Notes: generated from the sequence alone by a model not told the origin. A stretch of DNA of 64,000 bases from Paroedura picta (GCF_049243985.1 NC_135379.1:13247501-13311500), one strand, 5' to 3'. Numbered from the stretch's first letter, positions 22,201 through 33,140 are shown. Numbers and translations are program-made.

Positions 22201-22379
22201 ACATTTCAAAAGGTCATTTGGCTTGACTCAATGAGGGTTTTTGGTTATCTAAGTTTGAAAGACATCTGCTTGGACTCCATTTTTCACTTGGTTATTTCAG
22301 GCTGTTTATAATGGCTGTTCTTTGTGCTTTCACCTTATAATTAACTTTTGGCTGTTCTTCGATGTGTTAATGCTGTAAC

Positions 22380-22410
22380 AGTTTACACACACATACACAC
22401 ACACACATAG
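22380..22410. repeat. (CA)n microsatellite
   Basis: Imperfect CACACA run. Confidence 0.85.
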
Positions 22411-23485
22411 ACCTGCTTTGGGTCCTAGTTTTCTGTGGGTGAAGGAGGTATATAAAAGTTTTAAATAAATGAATCATGTCTCGGAAATGAAGTCAGTTAC
22501 ATACCCCTGAACCACCATCTGACTTTTTGGGTTTTATTTTAGCTGATGATGATGATCAGACCAATGTTATGTGGAAGGTAACAGGTTCTGTCTTTAACCA
22601 GGGAGGCTTCCCCAAGGCTTTCACTCGTTGTCCAGCTGCCACCCATTTTATTGGATGCCTCACCCAAGGAGGAGTCCATGTACCACTGGGCAGACTCCGC
22701 AGGGCTGCCTGGGGTGGCCAGTGAGGATGAGAGTGAACACGTGAGCATAAACAGGAAGAGTGATCTCTGCCTTCCACACCCAAATGTGAAGGGGCCGCCC
22801 ATCCTGCTTGCTAACTTTCTTTGCTCTTTGTCATACTGAAGGAATTGCTGAAAGTAATGCAGCCTGTTAAAATGCACATTAATGAAGTAGTCACGGAACG
22901 GAAAGACTGAGATATCATATATGTCACAATATATATAAGGCAACTAGGCTATGTAGCTATGTGAGTTGCCAGTCAGGCAAACTCAAAACAACTGCTTTTT
23001 TTTCTCGCCATGCAACACAAATTTTGTCATTTGTTTTATGGTGACATACCGTTCCACCTGATCATGTGCACTGCTGAGGGCAGTCCAGAAAAAATTAAAA
23101 CTGGAACGCTGCATGGATGGGGCTGTCCGCTCATCTGTTTCAACAGAATTTAAATTCTTACCTGCAGAGGTCACTGGGACACCTCATCACTTGCATTGCT
23201 TCCATGTCAGATTGGGGATGATAAGATTCTTTCGACCATGTGAGAAAAGAGGTATAATTTGATTTGGTTTTGACCTGCATAGCCACTCAAGTGAATTAGT
23301 GTTTTGATTTTTAAAAATGGGGCGATAACGTGCTAGGTGTGAGCTTTTATCCCTGCTTACCTGCAAGGCACACAATTCTTGGTGATAATCACTTGAAAGA
23401 TGTTGATTGTGACGTTTAATGTGCCAGGCCAGCTTAATATTGTTTGGCAATGGCCTTTGCTTAGTATTATTCCATTCGATTCTTT
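22411..23485. other. Unassigned sequence between the two promoters
   Basis: A LINE-like tail (GTATATAAAAGTTTTAAATA) at about 22447; otherwise no gene or repeat recognised. Confidence 0.45.
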
Positions 23486-23962
23486 GGAGCCAGTGTGGCA
23501 GAGTGGCTGACCCCATCTGGAGGACTAGGTTGTGATTCCTCCCTCCTCTACATTTAGCCAGCTGGGCGATCTTGGGCCAGTCATGGTTCTCCCAGAACTC
23601 TGTCAACCCCACCTACCTCACAAGGTGCCTGTTGTGGGGGAGAGGATGGGAAAGGTTACGGAAAGCCACTTTAAGAGTCCTTAGGGTAGGTTTGGTGTAG
23701 TGGTTAGGAGTGCGGACTTCTAATCTGGTGAGCTGGTTTTGATTCCCTGCTTCTGCCCCACATGCAGCCAGGTGGGTAACCTTGGGCTCGCCACAGTACT
23801 GAGAAAGTTGTTCTGACCCAGCAGGAATATCAGGGCTCTCTCAGCCTCACCCACCTCACAGGGTGTCTGTTGTGGGGAGAGGAAAGGGAAGGCGAATGTA
23901 AGCCACTTTGAGACTCCTTTGGGTAGAGAAAAGTGGCATATAAGAACCAGCTCTTCTTCTTG
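23486..23962 (+). repeat. Two MIR-like CORE-SINEs head to tail
   Basis: First copy 23486-23685 starts GGAGCCAGTGTGGCAGAGTG and lacks its terminal tail. The second, 23686-23962, starts TTTGGTGTAGTGGTTAGG and ends AACCAGCTCTTCTTCTT. Confidence 0.8.
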
Positions 23963-24005
23963 TTTATTTTATGGCATGTGTAGCATAGCATTCCCATGGT
24001 CATGT

Positions 24006-24140
24006 AAGGAGTTCTTAGTCTGAGGAAGAGTGCTTGCACTCGAAAGCCCTGAATAAATCTTTGTTGGTCCCAAAAGTGCCACTGGGCTCTGATTTTATTG
24101 TGCTACTTCAGACCAACACGGCTTCCCATTTGAATTCTTC
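24006..24140 (+). repeat. Unclassified squamate repeat end
   Basis: CTGAGGAAGAGTGCTTGCAC through CAGACCAACACGGCTTCCCA. The same unit occurs reversed at 25386-25510 and in part at 50262-50330. Confidence 0.6.
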
Positions 24141-24382
24141 TTCTAGAAATGGCAAACTTTTCATCTAAAAATTAAGCACTGGTCATCTCTGGCCAAGTGG
24201 TCTTTAAGACTTGTTGTGGCTCTCAATAAAATATATGCTGCGTCCATTGCACAGACCTTAGTCAGAAGATCTGAAAAATTCTATTTATAAACCCCACCTC
24301 ACTCTCTTTGCTGACTAGAAGGCTGACTATGTCTTGGGACTCTCATGGTAGGCCTGATCGCCAAATAACTCAAAAGTGTGTA

Positions 24383-24662
24383 AGGTAAAGGTAAAGGTAT
24401 CCCCTGTGCAAGCACCGGGTCATGTCTGACCCTTGGGGTGACGCCCTCTAGCGTTTTCATGGCAGACTCAATACGGGGTGGTTTGCCAGTGCCTTCCCCA
24501 GTCATTACCGTTTACCCCCCAGCAAGCTGGGTACTCATTTTACCGACCTCGGAAGGATGGAAGGCTGAGTCAACCGGCTGCTGGGATTGAACTCCCAGCC
24601 ACATGGGCAGAGCTTTCAGACTGCATGTCTGCTGCCTTGCCACTCTGCGCCACAAGAGGCTC
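24383..24662 (-). repeat. tRNA-headed SINE, minus strand
   Basis: Target duplication TCAAAAGTGTGTA (24370-24382) and TCAAAAGCGTGTA (24664-24676). Confidence 0.88.
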
Positions 24663-24945
24663 ATCAAAAGCGTGTAGAGTGGCTCTAATTTCAACAGGCT
24701 TAGACTGGCATTACTGCACAGGGTTGTGCCGCTTAGCAGCAGGTTTGGTAAACTGCTTCTGCGCTGCTCTGAAAAGCTGCTCTGGCAAGAGGCCACCAGT
24801 CAGAATAATCAGCCCTGAGCTAAATGAACCAAGGGTTGGACTGTCAGGGTGGCTCCCTGGGTTCCTCATGAAGTCACAAATGCCAGCCGACTGCTTGAAG
24901 ATCCAGTCCCGGCTTTTCACATGTGGATCTCATGATGAACTAGGA

Positions 24946-25274
24946 CGTTGTTTCTCAACTTTTTTTTTTTTTTTTACCCTTGAGAAACCCCTGAAACATT
25001 CTTCAGGGTTTGAGAAACCCCAGCAGTTGCACCATCATGCAGCACATGGCTGGGTAGCATAGCTGTGCATACTCACAACCGGGGCCCCTCCCGTTCCCAC
25101 CTCCTTCAGGCCCATCGTTGGCCGTTTTGGGAGGGGGTGACACATTGCCAGATAAATGTTTTAACATTTTTAAAATATATATAAACATTAATTAACTCCC
25201 ACGCATTCGAGAAACCCTTCCAGGGCCATCAAGAAACCCCGGGATTTCTCGAAACCCTGCGTTGAGAAAGCCTG
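24946..25274. mobile_element. hAT-like MITE, long family
   Basis: Ends match TTCTCAAC and GTTGAGAAAGCCTG as inverted termini. Target duplication AACTAGGA/AAGTAGGA. Non-coding, with an internal T run and CTTCCAGGGCCATCAAGAAA. Confidence 0.85.
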
Positions 25275-25385
25275 AAGTAGGACTAAAGAAATCATGGCAC
25301 AGTAGGGAAAACTAAATAATCATTAGCATGCTCAGGTGGCTATAATCATAAATTTGCAGGGTTCTGTCTTTCTAGAAGTAGAAGT

Positions 25386-25510
25386 AGAAGAAGAAATTCA
25401 AGTGGGTAGCCGTGTTGGTCTGAAGTAGCGCAACAAAAATAGAGTCCAATAGCACCTTTAAGACCAACAAAGATTTATTCAAGGTGTGAGTTTCCTCAGA
25501 CTAAATGTAC
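25386..25510 (-). repeat. Unclassified squamate repeat end, minus strand
   Basis: Reverse complement of the unit at 24006-24140 (GGGTAGCCGTGTTGGTCTGA). Confidence 0.6.
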
Positions 25511-25531
25511 AACCCTCATTAAGATGGCACT

Positions 25532-25801
25532 TAGAAGAAGAGTTGGCTCTTATATGCCGCTTTACTCTACCCGGAGGAGTCTCAAAGCAGCTTACTATCA
25601 GTTCCCTTTCCTCTCCCCACAACAGACACCCTGTGAGGTGGGTGAGGCTGAGAGAGCCCTGATATTACTGCTCAGTCAGAACACCTTTATCAGTGCTGTG
25701 GTGAGCCCAAGGTCACCCAGCTGGCTGCATGTGGGGGAGTGCAGAATCAAACCCGGCATGCCAGATTAGAAGTCCACACTCCTAACCACTACACCAAGCA
25801 G
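25532..25801 (-). repeat. MIR-like CORE-SINE, full length, minus strand
   Basis: Reversed tail TTAGAAGAAGAGTTGGCTC through reversed head CACTACACCAAGCA. Confidence 0.83.
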
Positions 25802-26367
25802 GTCCCCCCCAGCACTAACATGTCATATCACTTTTGGCCTGAACTAGCAACTTCTTAGAACAATTGAGAGATGGTTAACTCAAATTCCTAGTCTACACAG
25901 AGAATGCTGGGATGTTTCAGACATGTCAACGCCCACTCCCTATCATGGGTCAATTACTGGTGATGGTGTTTCTCAAGGGAATGGAGAACCACACCCATCT
26001 GAGATTACAAGATCTGTCCCTCACCCCATGGTTGAAAAGGTGTCAAGAACCTGTGATCATGCCAGCGGCTACTGTCTGCCCACTGCAACCCTTGAATCAC
26101 CCCTTGAATTCCAGAATTGCTGTCCCAGGATAGCAAGTTGCATAAACCCTGGTTGAACATGTATAATTAGCCCTGCATACTATACTGTGAAATTCGCATT
26201 CAACTATCAGACACAGGCACAATTACTTCAGTCCCACTTATCACAGTTTTGCATGGCTGCCACAGAATTTCACTTTGCAAAGTTGTGCTTCATCTTATAA
26301 TTCCCCTTGGTGATATCTGATTCGACCCCACCCAGTACTTTAGTGGCTCGAGAGTCAAGCCACTGGC
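25802..26367. other. Unassigned sequence
   Basis: No gene or repeat recognised. Confidence 0.45.
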
Positions 26368-26375
26368 ATTTAGGG

Positions 26376-26594
26376 TAAGGTGACCAGATTGTCCCACTTT
26401 TGGAGGGACATCTGGGGGCACTTGGCAAATTGTTCTTATGTTGAAAGTAAAAAATATATATTACAATACTAATTTTGCATTCTATGCATTCTATGAAAAT
26501 TTTTGTTGCTCCAGATAGACCAAATTTTAATCAAGAACCCCTCCCCCCGGTCAATGGTGTCCCGCTTTACCAATGTTAAAATCTGGTTACCTTA
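26376..26594. mobile_element. hAT-like MITE with GGTGACCAGATT termini
   Basis: Inverted termini TAAGGTGACCAGATT and AATCTGGTTACCTTA, with an exact 8-bp duplication ATTTAGGG (26368-26375, 26595-26602). 219 bp, AT-rich centre, non-coding. Confidence 0.9.
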
Positions 26595-26959
26595 ATTTAG
26601 GGAAGCTGTCAAGTGATATGTGTCACCAATACCATCGCACTTGGAATTGAGCGTCTGTCTCCCACAAGTTAACTGTGAGCGTTTATTTTTATTTTTTTAC
26701 AGTCCCTCTCTGCATCTTTAGAAATGCCTTCTCAGCCATGATAAATAATCTCACATCAAACTGTGGTGCATTAGTGGAAACTTGAGATAATCTTTGATTC
26801 GGCCCTTGGGCAACAAATCAGAAGTTGTCATGAGTTTATTTGCTTTTCCAGGATAACAGATTGTGTTAAAGTGGTTTTAGCCACGGATACACCTGATATT
26901 CCATGCTTGTTGCTACCTTGGATTTTCTCATGTATGCACAATCAACAACAACATGGAGA

Positions 26960-27185
26960 GACAGCTTGGCATAGTAGTTAAAACTGGTGGCTTCTAATCT
27001 GGATTCGTGATTCCCTGCTCCTCCACATGCAGCCACCTTAGGCTGGTCACAGTTCTCAGAGCTCTCTCAGCCTCACCCACCTCACAGGGTGTCTCTTGTG
27101 GGGAGAGGAAGGGAAGGTGATTGTAAGCCGCTTTGAGACTCCTTCGGATGGGGAAAAGCAGGGCATAAAAAACAACTCTTCTCTT
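26960..27185 (+). repeat. MIR-like CORE-SINE
   Basis: Head ACAGCTTGGCATAGTAGTTA to tail ending AACAACTCTTCTC. Confidence 0.8.
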
Positions 27186-27292
27186 ATGGGGTGCTCCTCT
27201 TGATGGTCCAGGTTTGTAGTATTGGTATAGCTGAGGCTTAATATTCCTTGTAGAGTTCCGATAGTGGCAGTGGTCAGAACCACATTGGACCA

Positions 27293-27455
27293 GGACCGTT
27301 TCCACACTGGAAACTGTATGCAAGGCTGCAGACAGAAGTTTGAGCCACGGCAGATTGCCTTGCTTCTTCCTGGGGAACATTTGGCCTGGTGCACCTTGTC
27401 TACCCTGGATTTGTGCTTCCGCAGGGCAGTGAAGTTCCCAGTGCAGAAACAGTCC
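27293..27455. mobile_element. TIR element (GGACCGTTT termini)
   Basis: Left end GGACCGTTTCCACACTGG and right end CCAGTGCAGAAACAGTCC are inverted. Homologous to 54262-54443. Superfamily unclear; no clean target duplication. Confidence 0.65.
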
Positions 27456-27599
27456 AAAACTGCGGTCACTTAGCCCTACTTGTACACGCTCGGATGAGTT
27501 CCACACTAGGCAATTGTCACATGTTCTGCATGGGGCTTTGAAGAGTTCTTGGAACCTTCTTGGTTCCATGAATCTAAAGCTCTTTTCAAGCTGTTTACT

Positions 27600-27840
27600 C
27601 CTGGGGTTATCACTGCATCCTCTGGCAGCAAATTCCACATTTTAATCACTCTGTGTGTCAAGTAGTATTTCCTATTGTCCTGAACCTATTACCCATCAGC
27701 TTCATTAGATGCCCTTCCTTGTATTTTGGGAGAGGGAGAGAAATTAATCTTTGTCAACTCTGCCCATCGTCCTGGCATAATTTTATTAACCTCTATCATG
27801 TCCCCTCTTAGCAGGCTCTTTTCTGCTCTCAGTCTCATAA
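27600..27840 (-). repeat. CR1-type LINE fragment, minus strand
   Basis: Reads ACCTCTATCATGTCCCCTCT and CATCAGCTTCATTAGATGCC, standard CR1/L3 motifs in reverse. Confidence 0.7.
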
Positions 27841-28087
27841 TTTATCTCCTGCTGCTTTATTGAAATCAATGGGTTTAGCAGGGTGTAACTGTATAAGATT
27901 GTACCGTTATTGATTTTGAACTGCTGTGTATTGATTGCATGCGTGTATGTGTTTTTAAAAAAAATGATTTGATTGGAAGCCACCCTGGATAATATTTGAT
28001 TTGACAGGCAAGTTTGAAGACAGATCTGTTTAGCCTCAGCGTGCCCCCCATCCGTGGATTTAAGTATACAACAGGCTTTTATCAGGT

Positions 28088-28275
28088 CATATGACTATGT
28101 ATCAACTTGTACCCCCTCCCAAAATGGCCAATGATGGGCCTGGAAGGGGGGGGGGGTCTCTGGGAGGGCATGTTCACAGCTATGCTTCCCAATCATATTC
28201 TGCACCATCGCACCACTTCTGGGGTTTCTCAAAGCCCAAAGAATGTTTCAGGGGTTTCTCAATATAAATTTCAGG
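28088..28275. mobile_element. hAT-like MITE, long family, partial
   Basis: Contains AAAATGGCCAATGATGGGCC and CCACTTCTGGGGTTTCTC, as in the 330-bp family; both ends are incomplete. Confidence 0.65.
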
Positions 28276-29786
28276 GGTACAGATATAAATCCATTTTTCT
28301 CTTTCTTTGTTGTCATATAAAGCAAAACCAGTTATTTTTCCTGCCATGAGTGTCAGTGTTCTCTGTTCCACACCTCCGACAAATATATTTTCCTGTAGGA
28401 AGAATTATGCATTTTCGTACATAATACTTCAAAATATATGATGTCCGTTGTCAATTACTACTGTTTTACCATCCTGGTAAAGGTGAGCCAAGGAGCAAAT
28501 GGGCAGGTGAGCCGCCTTCACTGATTTCTTGTAACACGTGCTACCCGCTAAACTTTCCTTGAGTCCTCCTCCTCCTCTGGAGTAATTGCTTGGAATCCTG
28601 CGACACACCCTCCTAAATCCATCAAAGCAACTTGAGAAAGAGACGCCTCTTCTTCCTGAGAGGCTGGCCTGTAAGAAATTTGGTGTCATTGTAATTAATT
28701 GTGGGCCTAACAGCCTTAATAAGTTGGGCAGGTTTTGAAAATAACAACACCCGAAGGTTTAGCTGTCCACGAGCTACTGGCGTTCAGATGGGTCCTTTTA
28801 CTTTGCTCCACCTTTCGTGACTATCTTCATCATTTCGTATCCCTTCCAAGTCTCCTTGTCCCACGCCTGACAAACTTGCTCTGCCTCGGTTTTTAATATA
28901 CTCCTCTTTTATGCGGAATCCGTCAAGGAGTTAGCAGAGTGAGAGAAGAACTTTCTGAATGATGAACTTGGTTGGCTCCATCTACAAGAAGGTGAGTTTC
29001 AAAGTTAAATGGGAGGAGGAGCTGAGGGATATAAAAGGGGAGGATGTTACCTGAGAGGGTCCTCCTGACCCGATTCTATGTATGTTGAGGGTGGGATAAC
29101 ACTTGGGACAGAAATGAACCTTCCAGTGAATGTTCCTGACAACTGTACATCTTTTCTTCTTGACTTGGATAAACTATTTTAGTTGAGCTGTGACTTGCTG
29201 CTTGTTTTGCTTTGTGATTTGTGGATGATAACCATCCCCTGGGATGAAGTTGGCAATGAAACCCTTTGCAGAGTTGACCTAAATCCCCGGGCTTGGCCTG
29301 GAGTAACTCTGCATAGGACTACGGTGATATGGAAACCAGGGTTCTCTTCCAATCCCCACTTGGTCATGAAGACTTCAGCCTCACTTATTTCACTGGGTTG
29401 TGCTCTGGGAAGCTCCTGGCTCAGTAGTCTAAGCTTGGACAGGACGGGCAACGAATTAATTGGAATACTAAACATTTAATTGAAGTTCCATGTTACAATG
29501 GTAGTGACTGGGGAAGTATGTGATGTCACCTGCCAGTTCCCAGTTACCCGTGACTCCCCTCCAGAGCGTATCTCAACACCTTGCATACCAAGATAAACCA
29601 GCCTGTGCAAAGATACTTTTAGGCATGCCGTATTTCTCCAAACGGTGGACAGGGCTTGGCTTCCTTTGGAAGAAGTAGCAGTTCTGGCACATTTAAAGTA
29701 TTTGGTTAATTTACAAACATACAGCTAGAAGTATGGGCAGCAGATCCACTGTTCTATCTGTGAGTAGGAGAGCGAGCGAGAGAGAG
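28276..29786. other. Unassigned sequence with a possible small exon and TATA box
   Basis: ATGATGAACTTGG at 28959 opens an 11-codon frame ending in a strong donor (AAG|GTGAGT at 28992), and TATAAAAG lies at 29030-29037. The TATA box is downstream of the ATG, so the two do not form one simple promoter and exon. No known protein recognised. Confidence 0.3.
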
Positions 29787-29995
29787 AGGAGCTGTTTTTT
29801 ACACCCCACTTTTTACTACCTGACAGTGTTTCAAATCACCTTCCCTTCCTCTTCTGAGGCGGGTGAGGCTGAGAGAGCTCAGGGAGAACTATGACTGGCC
29901 CAAGGTCACCCAGCTGGCTGCATATGGAGGAGTGGGGAATCAAACCCAGTTCTCCAGATTACAGGCTGCCACTCTTAACCACCACACCAAGCTGG
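29787..29995 (-). repeat. MIR-like CORE-SINE, minus strand
   Basis: GAGCTGTTTTTTACACCCC to CCACACCAAGCTGG (reversed head). Confidence 0.78.
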
Positions 29996-30194
29996 GGGAG
30001 GGGGAGGGACCTGCTCTTTGCCCTCCTCGTCTCCTGTGGTTCCCCTCCCTTTGGGGACTTTCCCAGTTCTCATTACTGCATTTTCTGGATTCACTTGCAG
30101 ATCATCACGAGCAGTGGGAAATGCAACCAGTTCTTCTAGTGCACAAGCCTTTTACGGGTCCCCTTAGCAAAATACTTTCTCACCCCCCATGCCA

Positions 30195-30400
30195 GATCTC
30201 CGGGATGTGGAATGGTATTGCCCCATCTTGCCAGGCCTCAGAAGCTAAGGCGGGTTGGTGCCTGGATGGGGGACCGCCAATGAGCCTCTGCAGAGGAAGG
30301 CAATGGCAGACCACCTTTGCTTTTCACTCATCTTGAAAACCCGGAGTTGCCAAAAGCTGCAGCTTGATGGCACATTCCACCCCGACTGGCTGGTTTCTGT
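30195..30400 (+). repeat. 5S-rRNA-derived SINE (5S-Sauria-RTE type)
   Basis: CAGAAGCTAAGGCGGGTTGG and TGGATGGGGGACCGCC match the 3' half of 5S rRNA. An RTE-type tail follows (GGCAATGGCAGACCACC, then GCAGCTTGATGGCA). Confidence 0.75.
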
Positions 30401-30479
30401 ATCTGGTGCCAAGAGAGTCGGCTGGTTAAGGACCCCTATGCATAGGCCCAACATTTTGATTTGTATTGCATGACAACAT

Positions 30480-31068
30480 GTCGAGGCTATGGAAAGCCCC
30501 CAAAAGCACTAGATAGATTTAGTGAATGAAGAAAAGATATTCAAAATGCATTGGCTGCCTGCTTAACCCTTTCATTGCATTTTGAGTTTGCATTACGCTC
30601 GCTTTCCCTCCTTCTCCCCACAACAGCATTGGTTGGATCTCAAAGGTCATCACTTTGAGGTGGGAAACTGTGGAAGAAGCCAATGCGACTTTTGAGTTCC
30701 ACTTTAGATTACTGTGAATTCCCTCCCGGGGAGGGGGAAAGTCCCGTTTTCCTGGGATTCACAAAATGCACAGCATACAGGGAGCAAAGTCAGGGCTGCA
30801 CCTGAATCAGTGTGCAAGTAAGGAAATTCAGCAGAGTTTTATGGTTGCTGCAACAAAGTTTTGAGTCACTGCAGAAATGGCTCAGGAGAAAAGTTGGAAT
30901 GGATGACTCTGGAGGTCCCTTCCAACCCTGCAGCCTGGAGGCCAGCTGTAAAAACTAGGGATCCCCAGGTCCCACCTGGAGGCTGGCATCCCTACACGAA
31001 GCGGACTTCAGAGTGCATCCCACCACAGGCCTTCCAGGTCAGTCCGGTCTCCCAGGAGGGAAGCGGCT
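30480..31068. other. Unassigned sequence
   Basis: No gene or repeat recognised. Confidence 0.45.
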
Positions 31069-31076
31069 CTCCTGCC

Positions 31077-31445
31077 TAAGGTGACCAGATTGTCCCACTT
31101 CTGGAGGGACATCTGGGGCTACCCGGCAAATTGTACTTATGTTGCAATTTAAATATATATATATATATATAGTAAAGGTAAAGGTATCCCCTGTGCAAGC
31201 ACCGAGTCATGTCTGACCCTTGGGGTGACGCCCTCCAGCGTTTTCATGGCAGACTCAATACGGGGTGGTTTGCCAGTGCCTTCCCCAGTCATTACCGTTT
31301 ACCCCCCAGCAAGCTGGGTACTCATTTTACCGACCTCGGAAGGATGGAAGGCTGAGTCAACCTTGAGCCGGCTGCTTGGATTGAACTCCCAGCCTCATGG
31401 GCAGAGCTTTCAGACGGCTGCCTTACCACTCTGCGCCACAAGAGG

Positions 31446-31476
<31 letters not shown>

Positions 31477-31606
31477 TACAATACTATTTTTGCATTCTAT
31501 GTGTTCTATGAAACTTTTTGTTGCTCCATATAGACCAAATTTTTAATCAAGACCCCCCCCCCCCCCCGTGTCAATGGTGTCCTCCTTTACCAATCTGGTC
31601 ACCTCA
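31077..31606. mobile_element. hAT-like MITE (GGTGACCAGATT termini) split by a SINE
   Basis: Second copy of the family at 26376. Termini TAAGGTGACCAGATT and CCAATCTGGTCACCTCA. Target duplication CTCCTGCC/TTCCTGCC. A minus-strand tRNA-SINE (31172-31448) sits in its AT-repeat centre. Confidence 0.87.
31172..31448 (-). repeat. tRNA-headed SINE in an AT microsatellite, minus strand
   Basis: Complete SINE with AT repeats on both sides, so its target duplication cannot be measured. Confidence 0.88.
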
Positions 31607-31784
31607 TTCCTGCCAGCTGAGGGGGCGCCGCCCCCCCCCTTTAGAGCCAAAGCCTAACTTGGGCCCGCCTTCCAGGTGCCGCTTGCCGAGAGAACGCCAC
31701 ACCTGCGGGGGCTCCCTCCCGCTCTCCTGCAGGCGCCGGTCCACGACAGCGCCCCCCGCCCGCCCGCCACGAGGGCGCGGGCGC

Positions 31785-31794
31785 GGGGACTTCC
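31785..31794 (+). promoter_or_regulatory. kappaB-like site in CpG island
   Basis: GGGGACTTCC fits the loose GGRRNNYYCC kappaB pattern. MAP3K8 acts with NF-kappaB1 p105, so feedback control is conceivable. A GC-rich island produces such matches by chance. Confidence 0.3.
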
Positions 31795-31885
31795 TCCGGT
31801 CCCTTTCCTCTTTCGAGAGGCCAAGCGAAATCGAAACCGGCCGCCGCCGCACACGAGCCTCGCCGGCCCGGACGGAGCGGTGCTC

Positions 31886-31892
31886 TGAGTCA
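31886..31892. promoter_or_regulatory. AP-1 consensus site in CpG island
   Basis: Exact TGAGTCA. With a kappaB-like GGGGACTTCC at 31785-31794, this suits an inflammation-responsive promoter, but motif matches alone are weak evidence. Confidence 0.4.
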
Positions 31893-32121
31893 CGCGCGGG
31901 CTGCGGGCTCCTCCCCCGGGCGGCCGGGCGGCCTGCCTTGCTCCGACGCGCACCGGCCGAGCACAACCTGCGCCGCTGCGCCTGATGGTGGCCGCTGCTG
32001 GGCGCTCGCTTGACCCGCTGCCGTCCCGGACGTGCGCTCTCCGCCGCTGGACACGGGCCGCCCGCCGCGACGCCACCCCCGAGGGGCTCCACGGCGCCCC
32101 ACACAGCCAGTGAGTGGGAGT

Positions 32122-32143
32122 GGGGTTGGGGTTGGGGTTGGGG
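32122..32143 (+). other. Four-run G-quadruplex motif
   Basis: Four GGGG runs separated by TT spacers lie 12 nt downstream of the candidate first-exon donor at 32110, on the strand that would be the RNA sense strand of MAP3K8. The repeat unit GGGGTT resembles a ciliate telomere unit, but at four units it is a simple repeat and not telomeric. Confidence 0.75.
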
Positions 32144-32789
32144 TTGTCGGTCGGCTCTTCGTCTCGCCCGCTCTCCTCTCCTCCCCTCCCCGGGTCTCCT
32201 TTTGGGTTAAAATTCCATTACTCGGAGACCTCGTCACCCGCCCCGTGTCCCCGATATAGGGCGGGATACCAAAGCGCCCCGTCGGCCCGGCTTTGGGAAG
32301 GCGCTTTCCCGGTGGCGCTCTCCGAGCGGGGAGCCGAGCGGGGGAAGGTCAGCGCTGGTTTCCCATTTTGCTGCTGGGAAACTGAGGCTGGCGGCGATGG
32401 GGCGGAGGGCTTTGCCGGGGGCCGAGGGGCTGCCTTCGATGAGGCGGCTGAGATCGTCGTTCAAGCGGCTGCCAGTCAGAGCGGGCAATCCCCAGCTGGA
32501 CAGGTCTGACTGGCAGCTGGCGGCTTCGGGTGTTCACGGTGGCAAAGCGGCATTAGCTTCATGCGGCCCCTTTTGCCCTTGGAGGTGAGAGTGTTGCTTC
32601 TTTTAGGGCTTTTGAAGAGTCAGGTGGGAATCAGCCTCGCACCTGGTATCTCCTGCTCTGACTTTATGGTAGATGCGACCAGGTCTCTGGGATCCCAACT
32701 CCACTCTGTGCATCAGATCCCGGGATCCCTTGTACCAGATCAGCAATGTCTACATGCCTTTCATAGCTCTTGGTAACAACCTCATAAGA

Positions 32790-32880
32790 CAAACAAACAT
32801 CAGAGGAACCCTGCTGGACCAGACCAAAGGTCCATCTAGCCCAGCATCCTGGCGCCAGCTGGCTCCAAGCAGCTTCATGT
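32790..32880 (-). repeat. LINE 3' fragment, minus strand
   Basis: CCTGCTGGACCAGACCAAAG and GTCCATCTAGCCCAGCATCC are the reverse of the CR1/L3 end seen at 50740. Confidence 0.65.
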
Positions 32881-32996
32881 GACCCCCCCCCCCCAAGCTC
32901 ACAGGCGGGGCTGATGGCAGAGCCCCCTCCTCTTTCACCCACCGAAAGAAAACACCACCCACCCCCTTGAGGAAATGGGGGACTCATCTGTTAAAA

Positions 32997-33132
32997 CAGG
33001 GGTAGTCAACCTGTGGTCCTCCAGATGTCCATGGACTACAATTCCCATGAGCCCCTGCCAGCATTTGCTGGCAGGGGCTCATGGGAATTGTAGTCCATGG
33101 ACATCTGGAGGACCACAGGTTGACTACCCCTG
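32997..33132. mobile_element. 136-bp palindromic hAT-like MITE, full length
   Basis: Nearly identical to 3227-3362 and the same length; exact duplication TGTTAAAA (32989-32996, 33133-33140). Confidence 0.94.
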
Positions 33133-33140
33133 TGTTAAAA

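Larger units (their letters stand above)
31615..32600 (+). promoter_or_regulatory. MAP3K8: CpG island, probable MAP3K8 promoter and first non-coding exon
   Basis: About 1 kb of very CpG-rich sequence, the second such block in the window and the only one upstream of MAP3K8. It starts right after the target duplication of a hAT-like insertion (31607-31614). Two good splice donors face MAP3K8: CCA|GTGAGT at 32110 and GGAG|GTGAGA at 32585. The first coding exon (42679) has an upstream acceptor and only 29 nt of 5'UTR, so a distal non-coding exon must exist. Open frames here on both strands are compositional artefacts. Confidence 0.7.

Noticed and set aside
24478-25062. 194-codon open frame on the plus strand
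   Set aside because: It joins a reversed tRNA-SINE to a hAT-like MITE; no protein family resemblance.
26994-27638. 214-codon open frame on the minus strand
   Set aside because: It runs through a MIR-like SINE and a TIR element; the frame is a by-product of repeats.
30195-30320. Possible 5S rRNA gene
   Set aside because: Only part of 5S is present, it is diverged, and it continues into an RTE-type tail, so it is a SINE. The same applies to 58128-58328.
32122-32143. Interstitial telomere repeat
   Set aside because: The unit is GGGGTT, not the vertebrate TTAGGG, and there are only four units.
31518-32509. Several 100-166-codon frames on both strands
   Set aside because: Low stop-codon frequency in the CpG island explains them; all are Arg/Pro/Ala/Gly rich without domains.
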